Shown here: in pieces, positions 8,508-18,322 of the stretch
How positions within the stretch are numbered: the stretch's first letter is position 1
Layout of the letters: every line of letters starts with the position of its first letter
Assembly: GCA_002747255.1 (NCBI GenBank)
Contig: PDUC01000008.1
Span: 1 to 41,474 of the forward strand
DNA length: 41,474 bases
Source: Acidobacteriota bacterium
GTDB taxonomy: Bacteria; Acidobacteriota; Holophagae; Acanthopleuribacterales; Acanthopleuribacteraceae
Reading direction: 5' to 3'
Program-made: the position numbers and the translations under genes
Notes under the pieces: model-generated
Seen by the model: only the letters and a program-made list of their open reading frames with translations
Databases searched by the model: none
What the model was told of the DNA's origin: nothing

Positions 8508-9734
8508 ATGGTTTTAAGTATTGTTTTAGGCATTATTGTTTTCTCCTTTGTCATCCTTTCACTGGTTGGCATCCTGACCGTTTTGGAAAAGAACCTGGTT
8601 CCCCAGGGCGATGTGCAGCTTCTCATCAACGACGATGAAGAGAAAAGTCCCCAGGTTTCTCCTGGAACCACTGTTCTGACCGCACTGGGAAGCAACGGCA
8701 TTTTTCTGCCCTCTGCCTGTGGCGGCGGTGGAACATGCGCCATGTGTAAATGTCAAATTACCGAAGGCGGCGGAGAAATCCTGCCTACGGAATTGACCCA
8801 CATCAGCCGTAAAGAAGCGCGTGACCACTGGCGTCTGGCCTGCCAGGTCAAGGTCAAGGGGCCCATGAAAATTCACGTACCCGAAGAGATCTTCAGCATT
8901 CAGAAGTTCAATTGCACCGTTCGCTCCAACAACAACGTGGCGACGTTCATTAAAGAACTGGTGCTGGATATCGACGACGGTCAAACTCTGGACTTCCAGG
9001 CTGGCGGCTACATTCAAATCGATATTCCCGAATATCAAAACCTCAGTTACAAGAGCTTTGATATTCCTGAAGAGTACCGGGAAGATTGGGACAAGTACAA
9101 TTTGTGGCGCTATGTTGCCAACAACGACGAAGAAATCTATCGGGCCTACTCCATGGCCAACCACCCGGCTGAAGGGAACCGGGTCATGCTGTGTGTCAGA
9201 ATCGCTTCACCTCCTCCCGGAAGAGACGATATTCCTCCCGGACTGGCATCGTCCTATATTTTCAATTTGAAACCGGGCGATAAGGTTGTGGTCAGCGGTC
9301 CATACGGTGAATTCTTCCAGAAGAAGACCGATCGCGAGATGTGCTTCATTGGCGGCGGAGCCGGTATGGCTCCCATGAGAAGTCACCTCTTCGACCTCTT
9401 CCACACACAGAGAACCAGTCGAAAGGTCACCTTCTGGTACGGTGCCCGATCACTTCGCGAGATGTTCTATCAGGATGACTTCAATTCCATTCAATCTGAA
9501 TTCGACAATTTCAAGTGGAATGTCGCTCTTTCCGATCCACTGCCTGAAGACAACTGGACAGGAAGCACCGGCTTCATTCACCAGGTCGTACACGATGAAT
9601 ATCTCTCCAAGCACGAAGACCCCACAGAAATAGAATACTATCTCTGCGGCCCACCCATGATGCTCTCCGCCGTCACCAACATGCTTGTTGATCTGGGTGT
9701 CGAGAAAGAAATGATCATGTACGATGAATTCTAA
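8508..9734 (+). CDS. nqrF: Na+-NQR subunit F, NADH-oxidising FAD/[2Fe-2S] subunit
   Basis: A 408-residue protein, full family length, ATG after AAGGAGAGAAAG. An N-terminal membrane anchor (about residues 3-25) is followed by a plant-type ferredoxin domain with ligands Cys71, Cys77, Cys80 and Cys112. A ferredoxin-reductase module follows: RAYSMAN is the FAD-binding motif and [14 protein letters not shown] the NAD(H)-binding loop. YYLCGPPMM near the C-terminus precedes the conserved end. This subunit takes hydride from NADH and passes single electrons into the membrane part. Confidence 0.97.
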   Translation: MVLSIVLGIIVFSFVILSLVGILTVLEKNLVPQGDVQLLINDDEEKSPQVSPGTTVLTALGSNGIFLPSACGGGGTCAMCKCQITEGGGEILPTELTHISRKEARDHWRLACQVKVKGPMKIHVPEEIFSIQKFNCTVRSNNNVATFIKELVLDIDDGQTLDFQAGGYIQIDIPEYQNLSYKSFDIPEEYREDWDKYNLWRYVANNDEEIYRAYSMANHPAEGNRVMLCVRIASPPPGRDDIPPGLASSYIFNLKPGDKVVVSGPYGEFFQKKTDREMCFIGGGAGMAPMRSHLFDLFHTQRTSRKVTFWYGARSLREMFYQDDFNSIQSEFDNFKWNVALSDPLPEDNWTGSTGFIHQVVHDEYLSKHEDPTEIEYYLCGPPMMLSAVTNMLVDLGVEKEMIMYDEF

Positions 9735-10755
9735 ACATCAAACCCATTCAAAAAAGGAGTACCTTTTGGTGCTCCTTTTTTTTCTTGTACTCCACTCTTG
9801 TACCCGCAATGAACCTCTGATTGCCAGAGGGTTGACCATGGGTACCGTCTGGATGGTCAACATCCAGGATCCCGTTGTAGACCCATCAAGAATTAAGCAG
9901 GACATTCAGGCTGAACTGGACCGCATTGACGAATTGATGTCCAATTGGAAGGAAGAGAGCGATGTCTGCCGTTTCAACCGGCTGGATCCTGAAACAGCGC
10001 TTGTGATTTCTAAAGACACTGCCAGGGTCATCACCTCAGCCCAACATATCTACAAACTGACCCATAAGCGGTTTGACCCGACACTGAGCCCACTTATCGA
10101 TTTGTGGGGATTTGCAACGAAAGAAAGAGGCACCTTTCCCAAACCGGATGAAATTCAACAGGCACTTCAAAAAGTGGGCTTTGAGGGTATTGCCCTGGAT
10201 GGACGAATCATAAGGAAAACCGCTCCCGAACGATCATTGAATTTATCGGCCATCGCCAAAGGCTATGCCGTTGACTGCGTCTATGACTTACTGATAAGCA
10301 GAGGCTACCAACGCGTTCTGGTCGAAGTGGGCGGCGAAGTTCGCGCCTCGCAACACAAGGAAGAGAACACAGCCTGGCGGATTGGTGTTGAATCACCCCT
10401 TTACGGTGAAACCATCGAACGGGAGATCATTGCCGTAGTTGGCTTGTCAGACCAGGCTCTGGCCACGTCGGGTGATTACAGAAATTTCTTTGAATACCAG
10501 GGCAGGAACTACTCCCACATTATCAATCCCACCACCGGTTATCCCGTTGCCTCGCCCATCGCCTCCGCTTCGGTTGTCGCCAGTTCCTGTATGCAGGCAG
10601 ACGCTTTGGCAACTGCTTTTATGATCCTCTCACCGCAAGAAAGCATTGCCATCTGCAACGCAAACCCCGACTGGCACTGCCTCATCGTTGAACGCGAAAG
10701 TGGAGTCAGGCACTACAGTGACGGTATGAAAGAACTGCTGGAGCATGAAAATTGA
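9724..10755 (+). CDS. apbE: FAD:protein FMN transferase (flavinylates NqrB and NqrC)
   Basis: A 343-residue lipoprotein: hydrophobic N-terminus and lipobox LHSC with Cys26, so it should be anchored on the periplasmic side. ApbE family motifs are TMGT near residue 38, the LSAIAKGYAVD stretch, VEVGGEVRA, ALATSGDYRNF and HIINPTTGYPV, followed by the Mg2+ site region ADALATAFM. It attaches FMN from FAD to the Thr of the SGAT motifs seen in NqrB and NqrC. Its ATG overlaps the end of nqrF by 11 nt, so it belongs to the nqr operon. Confidence 0.95.
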   Translation: MNSKHQTHSKKEYLLVLLFFLVLHSCTRNEPLIARGLTMGTVWMVNIQDPVVDPSRIKQDIQAELDRIDELMSNWKEESDVCRFNRLDPETALVISKDTARVITSAQHIYKLTHKRFDPTLSPLIDLWGFATKERGTFPKPDEIQQALQKVGFEGIALDGRIIRKTAPERSLNLSAIAKGYAVDCVYDLLISRGYQRVLVEVGGEVRASQHKEENTAWRIGVESPLYGETIEREIIAVVGLSDQALATSGDYRNFFEYQGRNYSHIINPTTGYPVASPIASASVVASSCMQADALATAFMILSPQESIAICNANPDWHCLIVERESGVRHYSDGMKELLEHEN

Positions 10756-10873
10756 TGTGCCACGCCAGCGATATCAATATATTGTAAAACAATGCCATCG
10801 ACATGCGACAACCTCCATAAAACGCGTCTTTTTGCGGTAAAATAGCACGCAACTCAAAAGGCAGGAGGCATCC

Positions 10874-12160
10874 ATGTATATCTTCTTCTCATTCCTTTTC
10901 ACCATCACCACACTTTCAGGAAATACGCCCGTCATGAACAAGGAAAACGCCAAACCGTTAGAAGGTATTCGCATTATGATCGACCCCGGTCATGGCGATA
11001 CAGCATTATACGATTTCTTTCGCGTAGGCCCGGCCGGTGAAAGAGAAGAGTGGATTAACCTGCGGGTTGCAAACTATTTGAAAGAACTCCTGATCCAACG
11101 CGGTGCCACGGTCTTTATGACGCGAGAATCCGATAAGGATGTCGGTCTGGGCGGCAGAGCCGCACTGGCTTCCATTCACAAGTGTGATCTTTTCATCGCC
11201 ATTCACCACAACGGCTGCTTGTACGACACTTTAGACTACCCCTTGGTCTATTTCTGGGGGAACGCGGAAGAAAACCCGGCCTCTGTGGATCTCGCACTTA
11301 TTCTAGTGGAAGAAATGAAGAAGCAAATGACATTTGAACAGCAGGAAGGCGGATCCGCATACAGTGATTTTCTGATCTACAGCCGAGGCACCTCTGTCTT
11401 GAGAAACACCGTCGCGCTCATGCCTGGCATCATTGGAGAAGGCGGTTTCTTTACAAACCCTGCTGGCGAAAAGCGACTACAATCGGAGGTCTATAACCTC
11501 AAGGAAGCAGAGGTCTATGTGGACGCACTTTTAAAATACGCGGCTAAAGGCTTACCCAAAGCCACTCCCGCCAAGGAACCATCCGATCTGTTCCTCGAAG
11601 AAAAGGACTCCATTCAGTTCAAACTGCAGGACGGACTTGGTGGACATGCCTTTAAAGAACAGGAGTTCAAAGTTCTACAGGGTCAACAGGAAGTTCCCTG
11701 TTCTTGGGATCATCAGTCCGGCATACTGACCGTTAAACCTCAAGTTAAAGATCACAAAGTCATTACCCTGCGCGTATTTGGACGCAATCAGCGCGGTAAC
11801 GCGCTTCACCCCAAAGAGTTTCACTATAAAACCGTCAACTATCAACAATGGCATACGCTCGAAGATTGGAAAAAAGCATTCGAGCAAGGCGAGATGCAGT
11901 TTGCACAGCTGAAACATGCCGTTAAGGCGAAAAACACACAAGCCATTCGCCTGCATTCCGAAGAAGCGTTGCATTTTTTCAGACTGAGCCTGGAACTTCA
12001 GCATGCCAATCCAGTTGCAAGAAAGGCAGAGGTGGGCATTCTCGATTGTCTTGTCATTCAGTCTCAATTCCTGAACAAGGATCTCTCCGAAGAAATAGCG
12101 AGGCAAAAATCGCGACTTGCGGCTTTTTATCCCATTCAAACCCAAACTCAGGATAACTGA
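10874..12160 (+). CDS. N-acetylmuramoyl-L-alanine amidase (Amidase_3) with C-terminal extension
   Basis: A 428-residue cell-wall hydrolase. The start ATG follows AGGAGG (10863-10868). A weak signal peptide precedes the zinc amidase domain, about residues 30-240. Zn ligands are His40 (IDPGHG), Glu58 and His111 (IAIHHN), and the catalytic Glu is Glu189 (IIGEGGFF). It cleaves the amide between MurNAc and L-Ala in peptidoglycan. Residues 240-428 have a beta-rich part (about 250-325) and a helical part, neither assigned. A separate transcription unit 118 nt after apbE. Confidence 0.9.
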   Translation: MYIFFSFLFTITTLSGNTPVMNKENAKPLEGIRIMIDPGHGDTALYDFFRVGPAGEREEWINLRVANYLKELLIQRGATVFMTRESDKDVGLGGRAALASIHKCDLFIAIHHNGCLYDTLDYPLVYFWGNAEENPASVDLALILVEEMKKQMTFEQQEGGSAYSDFLIYSRGTSVLRNTVALMPGIIGEGGFFTNPAGEKRLQSEVYNLKEAEVYVDALLKYAAKGLPKATPAKEPSDLFLEEKDSIQFKLQDGLGGHAFKEQEFKVLQGQQEVPCSWDHQSGILTVKPQVKDHKVITLRVFGRNQRGNALHPKEFHYKTVNYQQWHTLEDWKKAFEQGEMQFAQLKHAVKAKNTQAIRLHSEEALHFFRLSLELQHANPVARKAEVGILDCLVIQSQFLNKDLSEEIARQKSRLAAFYPIQTQTQDN

Positions 12161-12215
12161 AGCCATTACGCAGCTTGAGCACAAGCCGATCAAGTGAAAC
12201 CAAATTGAGTCATTG

Positions 12216-13013
12216 ATGTCAGAGCTTCTCATCGGAACCAGCGGCTACTATTACAAAGACTGGGTGGGCTCTTTTTATCCACAGGGAACCAGGGAGTATC
12301 TCGCCTACTATCAGCGTGAATTCCACTTCACAGAGCTCAATTTTTCCTATTACAGAATGCCCCAGGCTTCCGCTCTTGAGAAAATGGCAGCCCAGACAAG
12401 TGAAACCTTTCAGTTCGCCATCAAGGCGACCCGGAATATGACGCATGAAACAAGTCCGCAAACACAAGGCGAAGTTCAGACCTTCGTTGAGAACATTCAA
12501 CCCCTTGTGGATTCGGGTAAGCTGGCGGCGGTCCTGTTGCAGTTTCCCTTCAGCTTTCACTACACCGTTGCTTCCAGAAAGCACCTGGCCAAACTGTGTC
12601 AGGCCATGCGGGACTTACCTCTAGCAGTGGAGTTCCGTAACCGGGAGTGGCAGCGGCAGTCAGTTTACGATGGTCTGCGGCAGCTTCACGTTTGTTTTGC
12701 GAATGTCGATTTACCCGCGTTGCCGGGACTCCCGACTGTTGAAAAACAAACCACTGCCAAGTTGGCCTACATTCGCTTTCACGGCAGAAACAAGGCGAAC
12801 TGGTGGCAGGGAGACAACGCCTCCCGCTACGATTATCACTATAATGAGCGGGAGTTGGGCGAATGGGTTCCCTACATACAGGCACTAAGAAACCAAAGCA
12901 AGAAAGTCATTTTGGCGTTCAACAATCACTGGAACGCTCAAGCCATTCAAAACGCCCGTATGATGATCGACCTTCTCAACATCGATAACAGGAACGGGTC
13001 GCCCGTAACTTGA
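12216..13013 (+). CDS. DUF72 family protein (YecE-like)
   Basis: A 265-residue protein; ATG at 12216 is chosen over the TTG one codon upstream. The family start IGTSGYYYKDWVGSFYP is clear, followed by ELNFSYYRMP, FQFAIKATRNMTHE, LLQFPFSFH, the AVEFRNREW motif, and YIRFHGRN near residue 190. DUF72 proteins have a TIM-barrel-like fold; their reaction is unknown. Lies 55 nt after the amidase gene with no terminator visible, so it may be cotranscribed. Confidence 0.92.
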   Translation: MSELLIGTSGYYYKDWVGSFYPQGTREYLAYYQREFHFTELNFSYYRMPQASALEKMAAQTSETFQFAIKATRNMTHETSPQTQGEVQTFVENIQPLVDSGKLAAVLLQFPFSFHYTVASRKHLAKLCQAMRDLPLAVEFRNREWQRQSVYDGLRQLHVCFANVDLPALPGLPTVEKQTTAKLAYIRFHGRNKANWWQGDNASRYDYHYNERELGEWVPYIQALRNQSKKVILAFNNHWNAQAIQNARMMIDLLNIDNRNGSPVT

Positions 13014-13080
13014 TGGCGCTCCCGGAAATGAGACAGCAAGAAACGCAACAAGTTCTGTGGTCGAAAGACACCAGGCAGGC

Positions 13081-13752
13081 TTACATTTTCGCTAACAGGT
13101 GCTCGATTTTTTCCCTGGTCATACCGTGATACTTGGGCAAATGCTCCAAGGTGGGTACCGCAAGGGCTTTTTCCAGAATGGATTTCGCGTCCTTTTTCCT
13201 TTTCTTCGCGAGATAGGCTTCACCCAGATAGAGGTGATTGAGAATCAATTCAGGCCCTGTTGCTACCGCTTTCTCTAAAAGTGATATGCTCTTTTTTATG
13301 TTACCGGAGCCAATTGGCCAACCGGGACACTGGTGATAATACCTGCCCATGAGTCGCAGCGGTGCGGCATAAAAATAGGAGTGATCGATTTCAAGAGCTA
13401 AATTGCCGTGTTTTTCTATGTCCTTTAAATAAAACAGGCTGGACATAATGCCCCTTACCAACCCGAGTGAAGCCAAATTGGCGGCATACCACAAGTGAGC
13501 ATCGGCCCATTCCGGCGCGAACACAACAGCCTTCTCTCCGGCTTCCACTCCTTCCGCATAGGCTTGTTCCTTTTCCCTGTCTGAAGAGGCGTATTCCGCT
13601 ATCCAGAAACACGTTTCCGATAGTGCCGTCCACGAAGCACCTTCGTCTTCTTCGCACCCTTCTATAAAGAGCCGGCGGGCTTCTTCCAGGTTCTCAGGGT
13701 GCTTTTCCTCTCTGTTCTCAAGTAAAATTTCGGCTTTTTCCAGCAGCGACAT
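13081..13752 (-). CDS. TPR protein resembling TRAP-transporter TatT
   Basis: A 223-residue helical protein. ATG at 13752 has AGGAG 7 nt upstream; a longer frame lacks a site. Repeated helix pairs with TPR character run through most of it (EGVEAGEKAVVFAPEWADAH, HGNLALEIDHSYFYAAPLRL, SISLLEKAVATGPELILNHL). The GRYYHQCPGWPIGSG segment resembles the TatT (TRAP T-component) family. There is no clear signal peptide and no TRAP transporter nearby, so a general scaffold role is as likely. Convergent with the DUF72 gene. Confidence 0.75.
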   Translation of the reverse strand: MSLLEKAEILLENREEKHPENLEEARRLFIEGCEEDEGASWTALSETCFWIAEYASSDREKEQAYAEGVEAGEKAVVFAPEWADAHLWYAANLASLGLVRGIMSSLFYLKDIEKHGNLALEIDHSYFYAAPLRLMGRYYHQCPGWPIGSGNIKKSISLLEKAVATGPELILNHLYLGEAYLAKKRKKDAKSILEKALAVPTLEHLPKYHGMTREKIEHLLAKM

Positions 13753-14047
13753 GATCAGACTCCTATTCAATATCCAATCTTAAACAGAAAACGAAAAAAA
13801 GGGAAGAAAGGTTTTGATGTCAGCAGCAGATGGACAGGCACTTCTTTGAAATCCAATGGCGACATGACCTCTGGATACGATGGATCTGCCGACTGTCCTG
13901 TTTCAGCAAATTATTTCATCTGAAGATGACACCGCTTTCTGCAGACTACGCCTTTGGTTGAGGCGGCAGCCTGTTGGCCTGTCAATTGCCAACACACTTT
14001 TTATAACCACGAAATTGCAGAATGAGAGCCAAAAGAGGAAATTGTAT

Positions 14048-14143
14048 AAAAAAACACCGCCCTTTCAGGCTTTGATCATCGTCTGTCTTACAAGGCAGGA
14101 CTTCGTCCTGACTCTTGGGCCGCAATCAAACGCTGAGAGGGCG
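14048..14143 (-). terminator. Large structured terminator at the end of the ABC operon
   Basis: Begins 10 nt after the stop codon of the ABC gene. The outer stem CGCCCT (14058-14063)/AGGGCG (14138-14143) continues with TCAG/CTGA and TTTGAT/ATCAAA, about 19 positions with three mismatches. It encloses a second perfect hairpin CAGGAC-TTC-GTCCTG (14096-14110). On the reverse strand the stem is followed by seven T, so it can end transcription, but it is far larger than a normal terminator hairpin. The 13771-14047 stretch beside it shows nothing recognisable. Confidence 0.7.
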
Positions 14144-14152
14144 ATATCCATC

Positions 14153-15880
14153 TCATTGATACTGTGCCTTGTACATATTCGCGAACAGACCACCTCTTGC
14201 GATTAAGTCTTTCGATTTTCCGCTCTCAACGATTCTGCCGTCTTTCAGTACGACAATGTTATCCGCATCGACTACCGTTCTCATTCTATGCGCGATAATG
14301 ATAACGGTCTTGTTTTTGATGAGTTCGGAAATACCTGCCTGTATTTTGCTCTCGTTTTCGGCATCGAGGGAAGCGGTTGCTTCATCCAAGAGAATGATGG
14401 GAGCATCTTTAAGCAGGGCTCTTGCGATGGACAGTCTCTGCCGCTCTCCGCCGGATAGTTTTTCACCATTTTCACCTATTAAGGTGTGGTATCCGTCCGG
14501 TAGCTTTTTTATAAACTCATCGCATCTTGCAATTTCCGCGACTTTTTTCACTTCGTCGTCTGTCGCGCCCTTTCTGCCAAGTCTTATATTCTCCATAACG
14601 CTTTCGTTAAAAAGCGAGACATCCTGAAACACAATTGAAAACTCTTTTAACAGGGTCTCGGGATCAATTTGCGATATATCCACACCACCGAGGGTTATTC
14701 TGCCGCCGGCAATGTCCCAGAATCTCGCCGCGAGTTTTGCCGCTGTTGTCTTGCCGCCGCCCGACGGTCCGACCAATGCGGTTACCTCACCCTGTCGGGC
14801 TGTAAACGATACGTCTTTTAAAACGCTCAAGCCTTCCTCATAAGAAAAATGAACATGTTCAAAGACGATGTCATAACCATCGGGTTTCAGTTCTGTACTG
14901 CCTTCTTGAGACGGCATGTTCTTTATTTCCCTGATTCGCTCAACAATGGAATCCAGGTACATCATCTCGGCAAAGTTCATCATGGCAGTGACGATCGGAT
15001 TGAAAACGATACCGGAAATAACAATAAATGCCAAGTAGGTGAAGACATCCACTCTGCCGGCCAGCAAAAGACTCGCCCCGTAAATCGCAACCGTTGCCAT
15101 ACCCAACTTCAAAATGGAAATGGATAGATTGAGAACAGAACCCGGTATGAGTTCTATTTTCTTCTTGTGAGCCAAATCCCTGTCGTATTTTTTGTTTATC
15201 GCACTTACAAAGAATTCTTCCCTGTTGTAAGCCTTTATTTCCTGTACCAGATTGATGCCTTCCTGAAAGTTATCGATTATCTCCCGGTTCAGATCAAAGG
15301 CCTCTTTAAAAAGCCTGCGAATTTTATTTTTTGATAGTTTAAACACCAGATAAGAAATAGGCACGACCCAAAAGAGTGAAGCAGCCAGCCGGTAATCAAA
15401 GAAAAACAGCATGACAGCGATAACAAGAATACTTGCAATACCTGCATAGACCTTTGGAACAGAATGAGAAAACAGGTGTTCAAAGGTTGTCTCATCGCTC
15501 ATAATCGTAGCGCTTAAATCTGCTATATCTTTCTTGCCAAAATACGATAGTGGCAGCTTCTTCAGCTTTTCTGCCAGCTTAATCCTGCTCCTCGCACTTT
15601 CATCATAGATCTTGACAAAGGATTTGTGATAGTCATTCTTGGCAATGAAGTACATTACGATGAAAATGGCAACTATGAGCCCCAAAAAATGCGTGAGTTC
15701 AAGATGGGTTATGGCCTGATTCTCCAAAAAACGATCGATATACTGCCTTAAAAACACAAACGAGAGCATAATGGGAAGCATGACAGACAGATTGACCAGT
15801 GTGCTGCTTATGATGGACTTCGCTACATCATCCGCGCCGGCATCAGTAAGTGCGTATTTTTTCTGCAGGTATTTTTTCAT
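14153..15880 (-). CDS. ABC exporter, fused permease/ATPase, second subunit (YbtQ/IrtB-like type)
   Basis: A 575-residue half-transporter; ATG at 15880, four bases after the stop of the upstream gene. N-terminal membrane domain of six helices (about residues 25-320), then an ATPase domain: Walker A GPSGGGKTT (371-379), signature LSGGERQR (475-482), Walker B IILLDEATASLD, H-loop IIIAHRM. The AARFWD motif after Walker A is shared with its partner and with the YbtPQ/IrtAB group, members of which handle siderophores or export small molecules. It should form a heterodimer with the 15885-17672 product. Substrate unknown; no siderophore genes are nearby. Confidence 0.88.
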   Translation of the reverse strand: MKKYLQKKYALTDAGADDVAKSIISSTLVNLSVMLPIMLSFVFLRQYIDRFLENQAITHLELTHFLGLIVAIFIVMYFIAKNDYHKSFVKIYDESARSRIKLAEKLKKLPLSYFGKKDIADLSATIMSDETTFEHLFSHSVPKVYAGIASILVIAVMLFFFDYRLAASLFWVVPISYLVFKLSKNKIRRLFKEAFDLNREIIDNFQEGINLVQEIKAYNREEFFVSAINKKYDRDLAHKKKIELIPGSVLNLSISILKLGMATVAIYGASLLLAGRVDVFTYLAFIVISGIVFNPIVTAMMNFAEMMYLDSIVERIREIKNMPSQEGSTELKPDGYDIVFEHVHFSYEEGLSVLKDVSFTARQGEVTALVGPSGGGKTTAAKLAARFWDIAGGRITLGGVDISQIDPETLLKEFSIVFQDVSLFNESVMENIRLGRKGATDDEVKKVAEIARCDEFIKKLPDGYHTLIGENGEKLSGGERQRLSIARALLKDAPIILLDEATASLDAENESKIQAGISELIKNKTVIIIAHRMRTVVDADNIVVLKDGRIVESGKSKDLIARGGLFANMYKAQYQ

Positions 15881-15884
15881 CCGT

Positions 15885-17672
15885 CTAGGCCCCCTTCTTG
15901 ATATTCCAGCCAATAGACGACTGGTACTCGTCCCACATTTTTCTGTACAGACCGCCTCGGTTCATGAGCGTTTCGTGGTTGCCGTACTCCGCGATCTGAC
16001 CTTGCTCTAGAACGGCAATATGATCGGCGTTTTTTACGGTTGTCATCCTATGGGCTATCATGATGGTCGTTTTGCCCTTGCTCAAATCTCTGAGTGCTGC
16101 CTGAATAAGATGCTCATTTTCCGGGTCTGCAAAGGCCGTAGCCTCGTCAAGCAGAACGATTGGCGCATCCTTGATAAAGGCTCTGGCCAGGGCTATTCTC
16201 TGCTGCTCACCGCCGGAAAGGTAAGTTCCTTCTTTGCCTATGACGGTATCAAGACCGTCATCCAGAAAATCTATGATGTCTTTTGCCCTGGACCTGACAA
16301 GAGCGTTTTCCAGCTCCTGATCACTTACATCTCTGCCAAAGCAGATGTTTTCACGCAGTGTCGTCTTAAAGAGCTGTGTATTCTGAAACACAAAAGCAAT
16401 GTGATTCATGAGATCTTTTTTGGAGTAATCCTTGATGTTGTTGCCGCCGATGACAACTTCACCTTCCTGGACATCCCAGAACCTTGCAGCAAGCCTTGCT
16501 ATGGTTGTTTTACCTGAGCCGGATACACCCACCAGAGCCAGTGTTTCGCCTTTATGAATCTTAAAGCTGACGTTGTCACACGCGTTCTTTTCTCCATCGT
16601 ATGAAAACACTGCGTTTTTAAACTCTATATCCTGATTTTCAAAAGTGACGCCGTTTTCAGGATAGGTCATCTCATCGTAATCAAATAGATGGTTGAATCG
16701 GTCGATTGCCTGCTCTGCTATGTTTTTTTGCTGATTGAAATACATGCTGCGCATCATAACCAGAGCCAGTTGCGGTGCCACCAGGATGTAGAGAATGAAA
16801 TTGCTGATAACCGTACCTATTTCACCGCTGTTTCCAATAATGAGTATCGAGATCGGTATCAAAAAGAAGGCGGTGGATTCCACCAGCACCATATAGGCTG
16901 ACCACGGCTTGACCCACAGCTTGGTATGAGACATGACCAGCTCCTTATAGTTCTGTATGGCATTGTAAAACCTGGTAAAAGACTTGACACTTTGCCCGAA
17001 CGTCTTAACCACCGGTATAGCCCTTACATATTCAACGGCCTCACTGCTCATCTCCTCCAGGGAATCCATATACTTTTGCTGAAGATCCTTCCCTTCCTCA
17101 TTCATCATTCGTGAAAGGACGATGAACGAAAGGGCAACAGGTACCAGTGCCGCCAGACCAAGCCTCCAGTCAAATATAAAAAATATCCCAAGGACAAGCA
17201 GAGGTGTTACAACGGTACTTGCCATGTCCGGCATCTGGTGTGCCAGAAAGGTGTGCGTCTGTGCTGACCCGTCATTGATGACCTTTCGTATCTTGCCGCT
17301 GGACTCCACATTGAAAAAACCAAGCGGCATATGCATCACCTTTTCAAAGCCTTTCTTTTTAAGGCTTGTTTCGACTTCAAAAGCCGCCCAGTGAGAGATC
17401 ATAAGAGCTGCAAAATAACACAACAACCCCGCAATGGCGCACACAACCACCAGAAAGGCGTAAGACTTGATATTTTCTGTGGACATATTGTCTGAAAAAA
17501 TCTCCACGCTTATTTTCCATATATAGTAAAAAGGCAGGATGTTTAACCATGCCGAAACAGCGGAAAATGCTACGGCCATGGGTATGAAGGCCTTTTTATT
17601 TCCCATGTAGGGATGAAGCTTTTTAAACACAGATTTTTTTTCAGTCTTCTGCTGCTTGTTCGTTTCCTTCAA
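15885..17672 (-). CDS. ABC exporter, fused permease/ATPase, first subunit (YbtP/IrtA-like type)
   Basis: A 595-residue half-transporter. I choose TTG at 17672 because GGGGG lies 6 nt upstream and homologues start near KETNKQQKTEKKSVFKK; a longer frame exists. The start lies inside the end of the tetR gene (32-nt overlap). Six-helix membrane domain, then Walker A GVSGSGKTT (about 382-390), signature LSGGEQQR (485-492) and Walker B IVLLDEATAFADPENE. The D-loop reads FADPE instead of the usual SLDPE, a pattern I associate with YbtP/IrtA-type subunits. Operon order tetR - this gene - 14153-15880. Confidence 0.88.
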   Translation of the reverse strand: MKETNKQQKTEKKSVFKKLHPYMGNKKAFIPMAVAFSAVSAWLNILPFYYIWKISVEIFSDNMSTENIKSYAFLVVVCAIAGLLCYFAALMISHWAAFEVETSLKKKGFEKVMHMPLGFFNVESSGKIRKVINDGSAQTHTFLAHQMPDMASTVVTPLLVLGIFFIFDWRLGLAALVPVALSFIVLSRMMNEEGKDLQQKYMDSLEEMSSEAVEYVRAIPVVKTFGQSVKSFTRFYNAIQNYKELVMSHTKLWVKPWSAYMVLVESTAFFLIPISILIIGNSGEIGTVISNFILYILVAPQLALVMMRSMYFNQQKNIAEQAIDRFNHLFDYDEMTYPENGVTFENQDIEFKNAVFSYDGEKNACDNVSFKIHKGETLALVGVSGSGKTTIARLAARFWDVQEGEVVIGGNNIKDYSKKDLMNHIAFVFQNTQLFKTTLRENICFGRDVSDQELENALVRSRAKDIIDFLDDGLDTVIGKEGTYLSGGEQQRIALARAFIKDAPIVLLDEATAFADPENEHLIQAALRDLSKGKTTIMIAHRMTTVKNADHIAVLEQGQIAEYGNHETLMNRGGLYRKMWDEYQSSIGWNIKKGA

Positions 17673-18288
17673 AATCTGCCCCCTGCTCTTCGCTAAAAAA
17701 GTGGATCTTTTCAAAATACGCTGTCAGAATTTCCCTGAGCATATCTCTGTACTTTTCATTTTTGTCTTGTTTGAATATTTCAACGCCAAGTATCAGTGTA
17801 CTGATCAGTACATTAAATTCGTCAAATTCGTCGTTCACCATTGGCTTGTATTCACCAATTCCCTCTTCATCGCAAATCGTTAAAATCTTCGACATCAGAC
17901 CGCTCATACTTTCCGTATAAAAATCAAAAAAACTCTGATCTGTAGACATTTCAATAAAGAGCGATACAAAGAGCTTTTTGTAGTCATTGTAACCGAATAT
18001 TTTATTGAGCAGAATTTCTACCAAAAAAGTTTTTCTATCCATCCCCTCGGCTTTTGATTTGAAATCCCTTATTCTGGCATGGCTATAGTCCATACTGTCG
18101 CTGAGTATCTCTTTAAAAAGCTCTTTCTTGCTGGCATAACAATTGTAAAACCCGCCTTTGGAAAATTCGGCCTTGTCCACAATTTGCTGAACGGAGGTAT
18201 TGCTGTAACCGTTTTTTGTTATAAGCTCGATAGTCGCTTTCTTAATCTGCCTTTTCCTCTCATTTTTCTCCAGTCTTTGTCGAACCAT
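17641..18288 (-). CDS. TetR/AcrR family transcriptional regulator
   Basis: A 215-residue protein; ATG at 18288 with GGTGA upstream. The N-terminal DNA-binding domain shows the TetR pattern: RQIKKATIELITKNGYSNTSVQQIVDKAEFSKGGFYNCYASKKELFKEIL (residues 13-62), with a helix-turn-helix. The C-terminal helical ligand domain is family-variable. It is the first gene of the ABC exporter operon and has a perfect palindrome just upstream of its start. It therefore probably represses its own operon until a transported compound binds. Confidence 0.92.
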   Translation of the reverse strand: MVRQRLEKNERKRQIKKATIELITKNGYSNTSVQQIVDKAEFSKGGFYNCYASKKELFKEILSDSMDYSHARIRDFKSKAEGMDRKTFLVEILLNKIFGYNDYKKLFVSLFIEMSTDQSFFDFYTESMSGLMSKILTICDEEGIGEYKPMVNDEFDEFNVLISTLILGVEIFKQDKNEKYRDMLREILTAYFEKIHFFSEEQGADFEGNEQAAED

Positions 18289-18302
18289 TACTCATTCACC
18301 TT

Positions 18303-18322
18303 TATAGACTGATTAGTCTATA
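18303..18322. promoter_or_regulatory. Palindromic operator for the TetR regulator
   Basis: TATAGACT (18303-18310), GATT, AGTCTATA (18315-18322): perfect 8-bp inverted arms. A further partial copy, TAGTCTA, overlaps on the right (18321-18327). It sits 15-34 nt upstream of the tetR ATG, where the promoter must lie. Size and position suit a TetR dimer. Confidence 0.75.
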
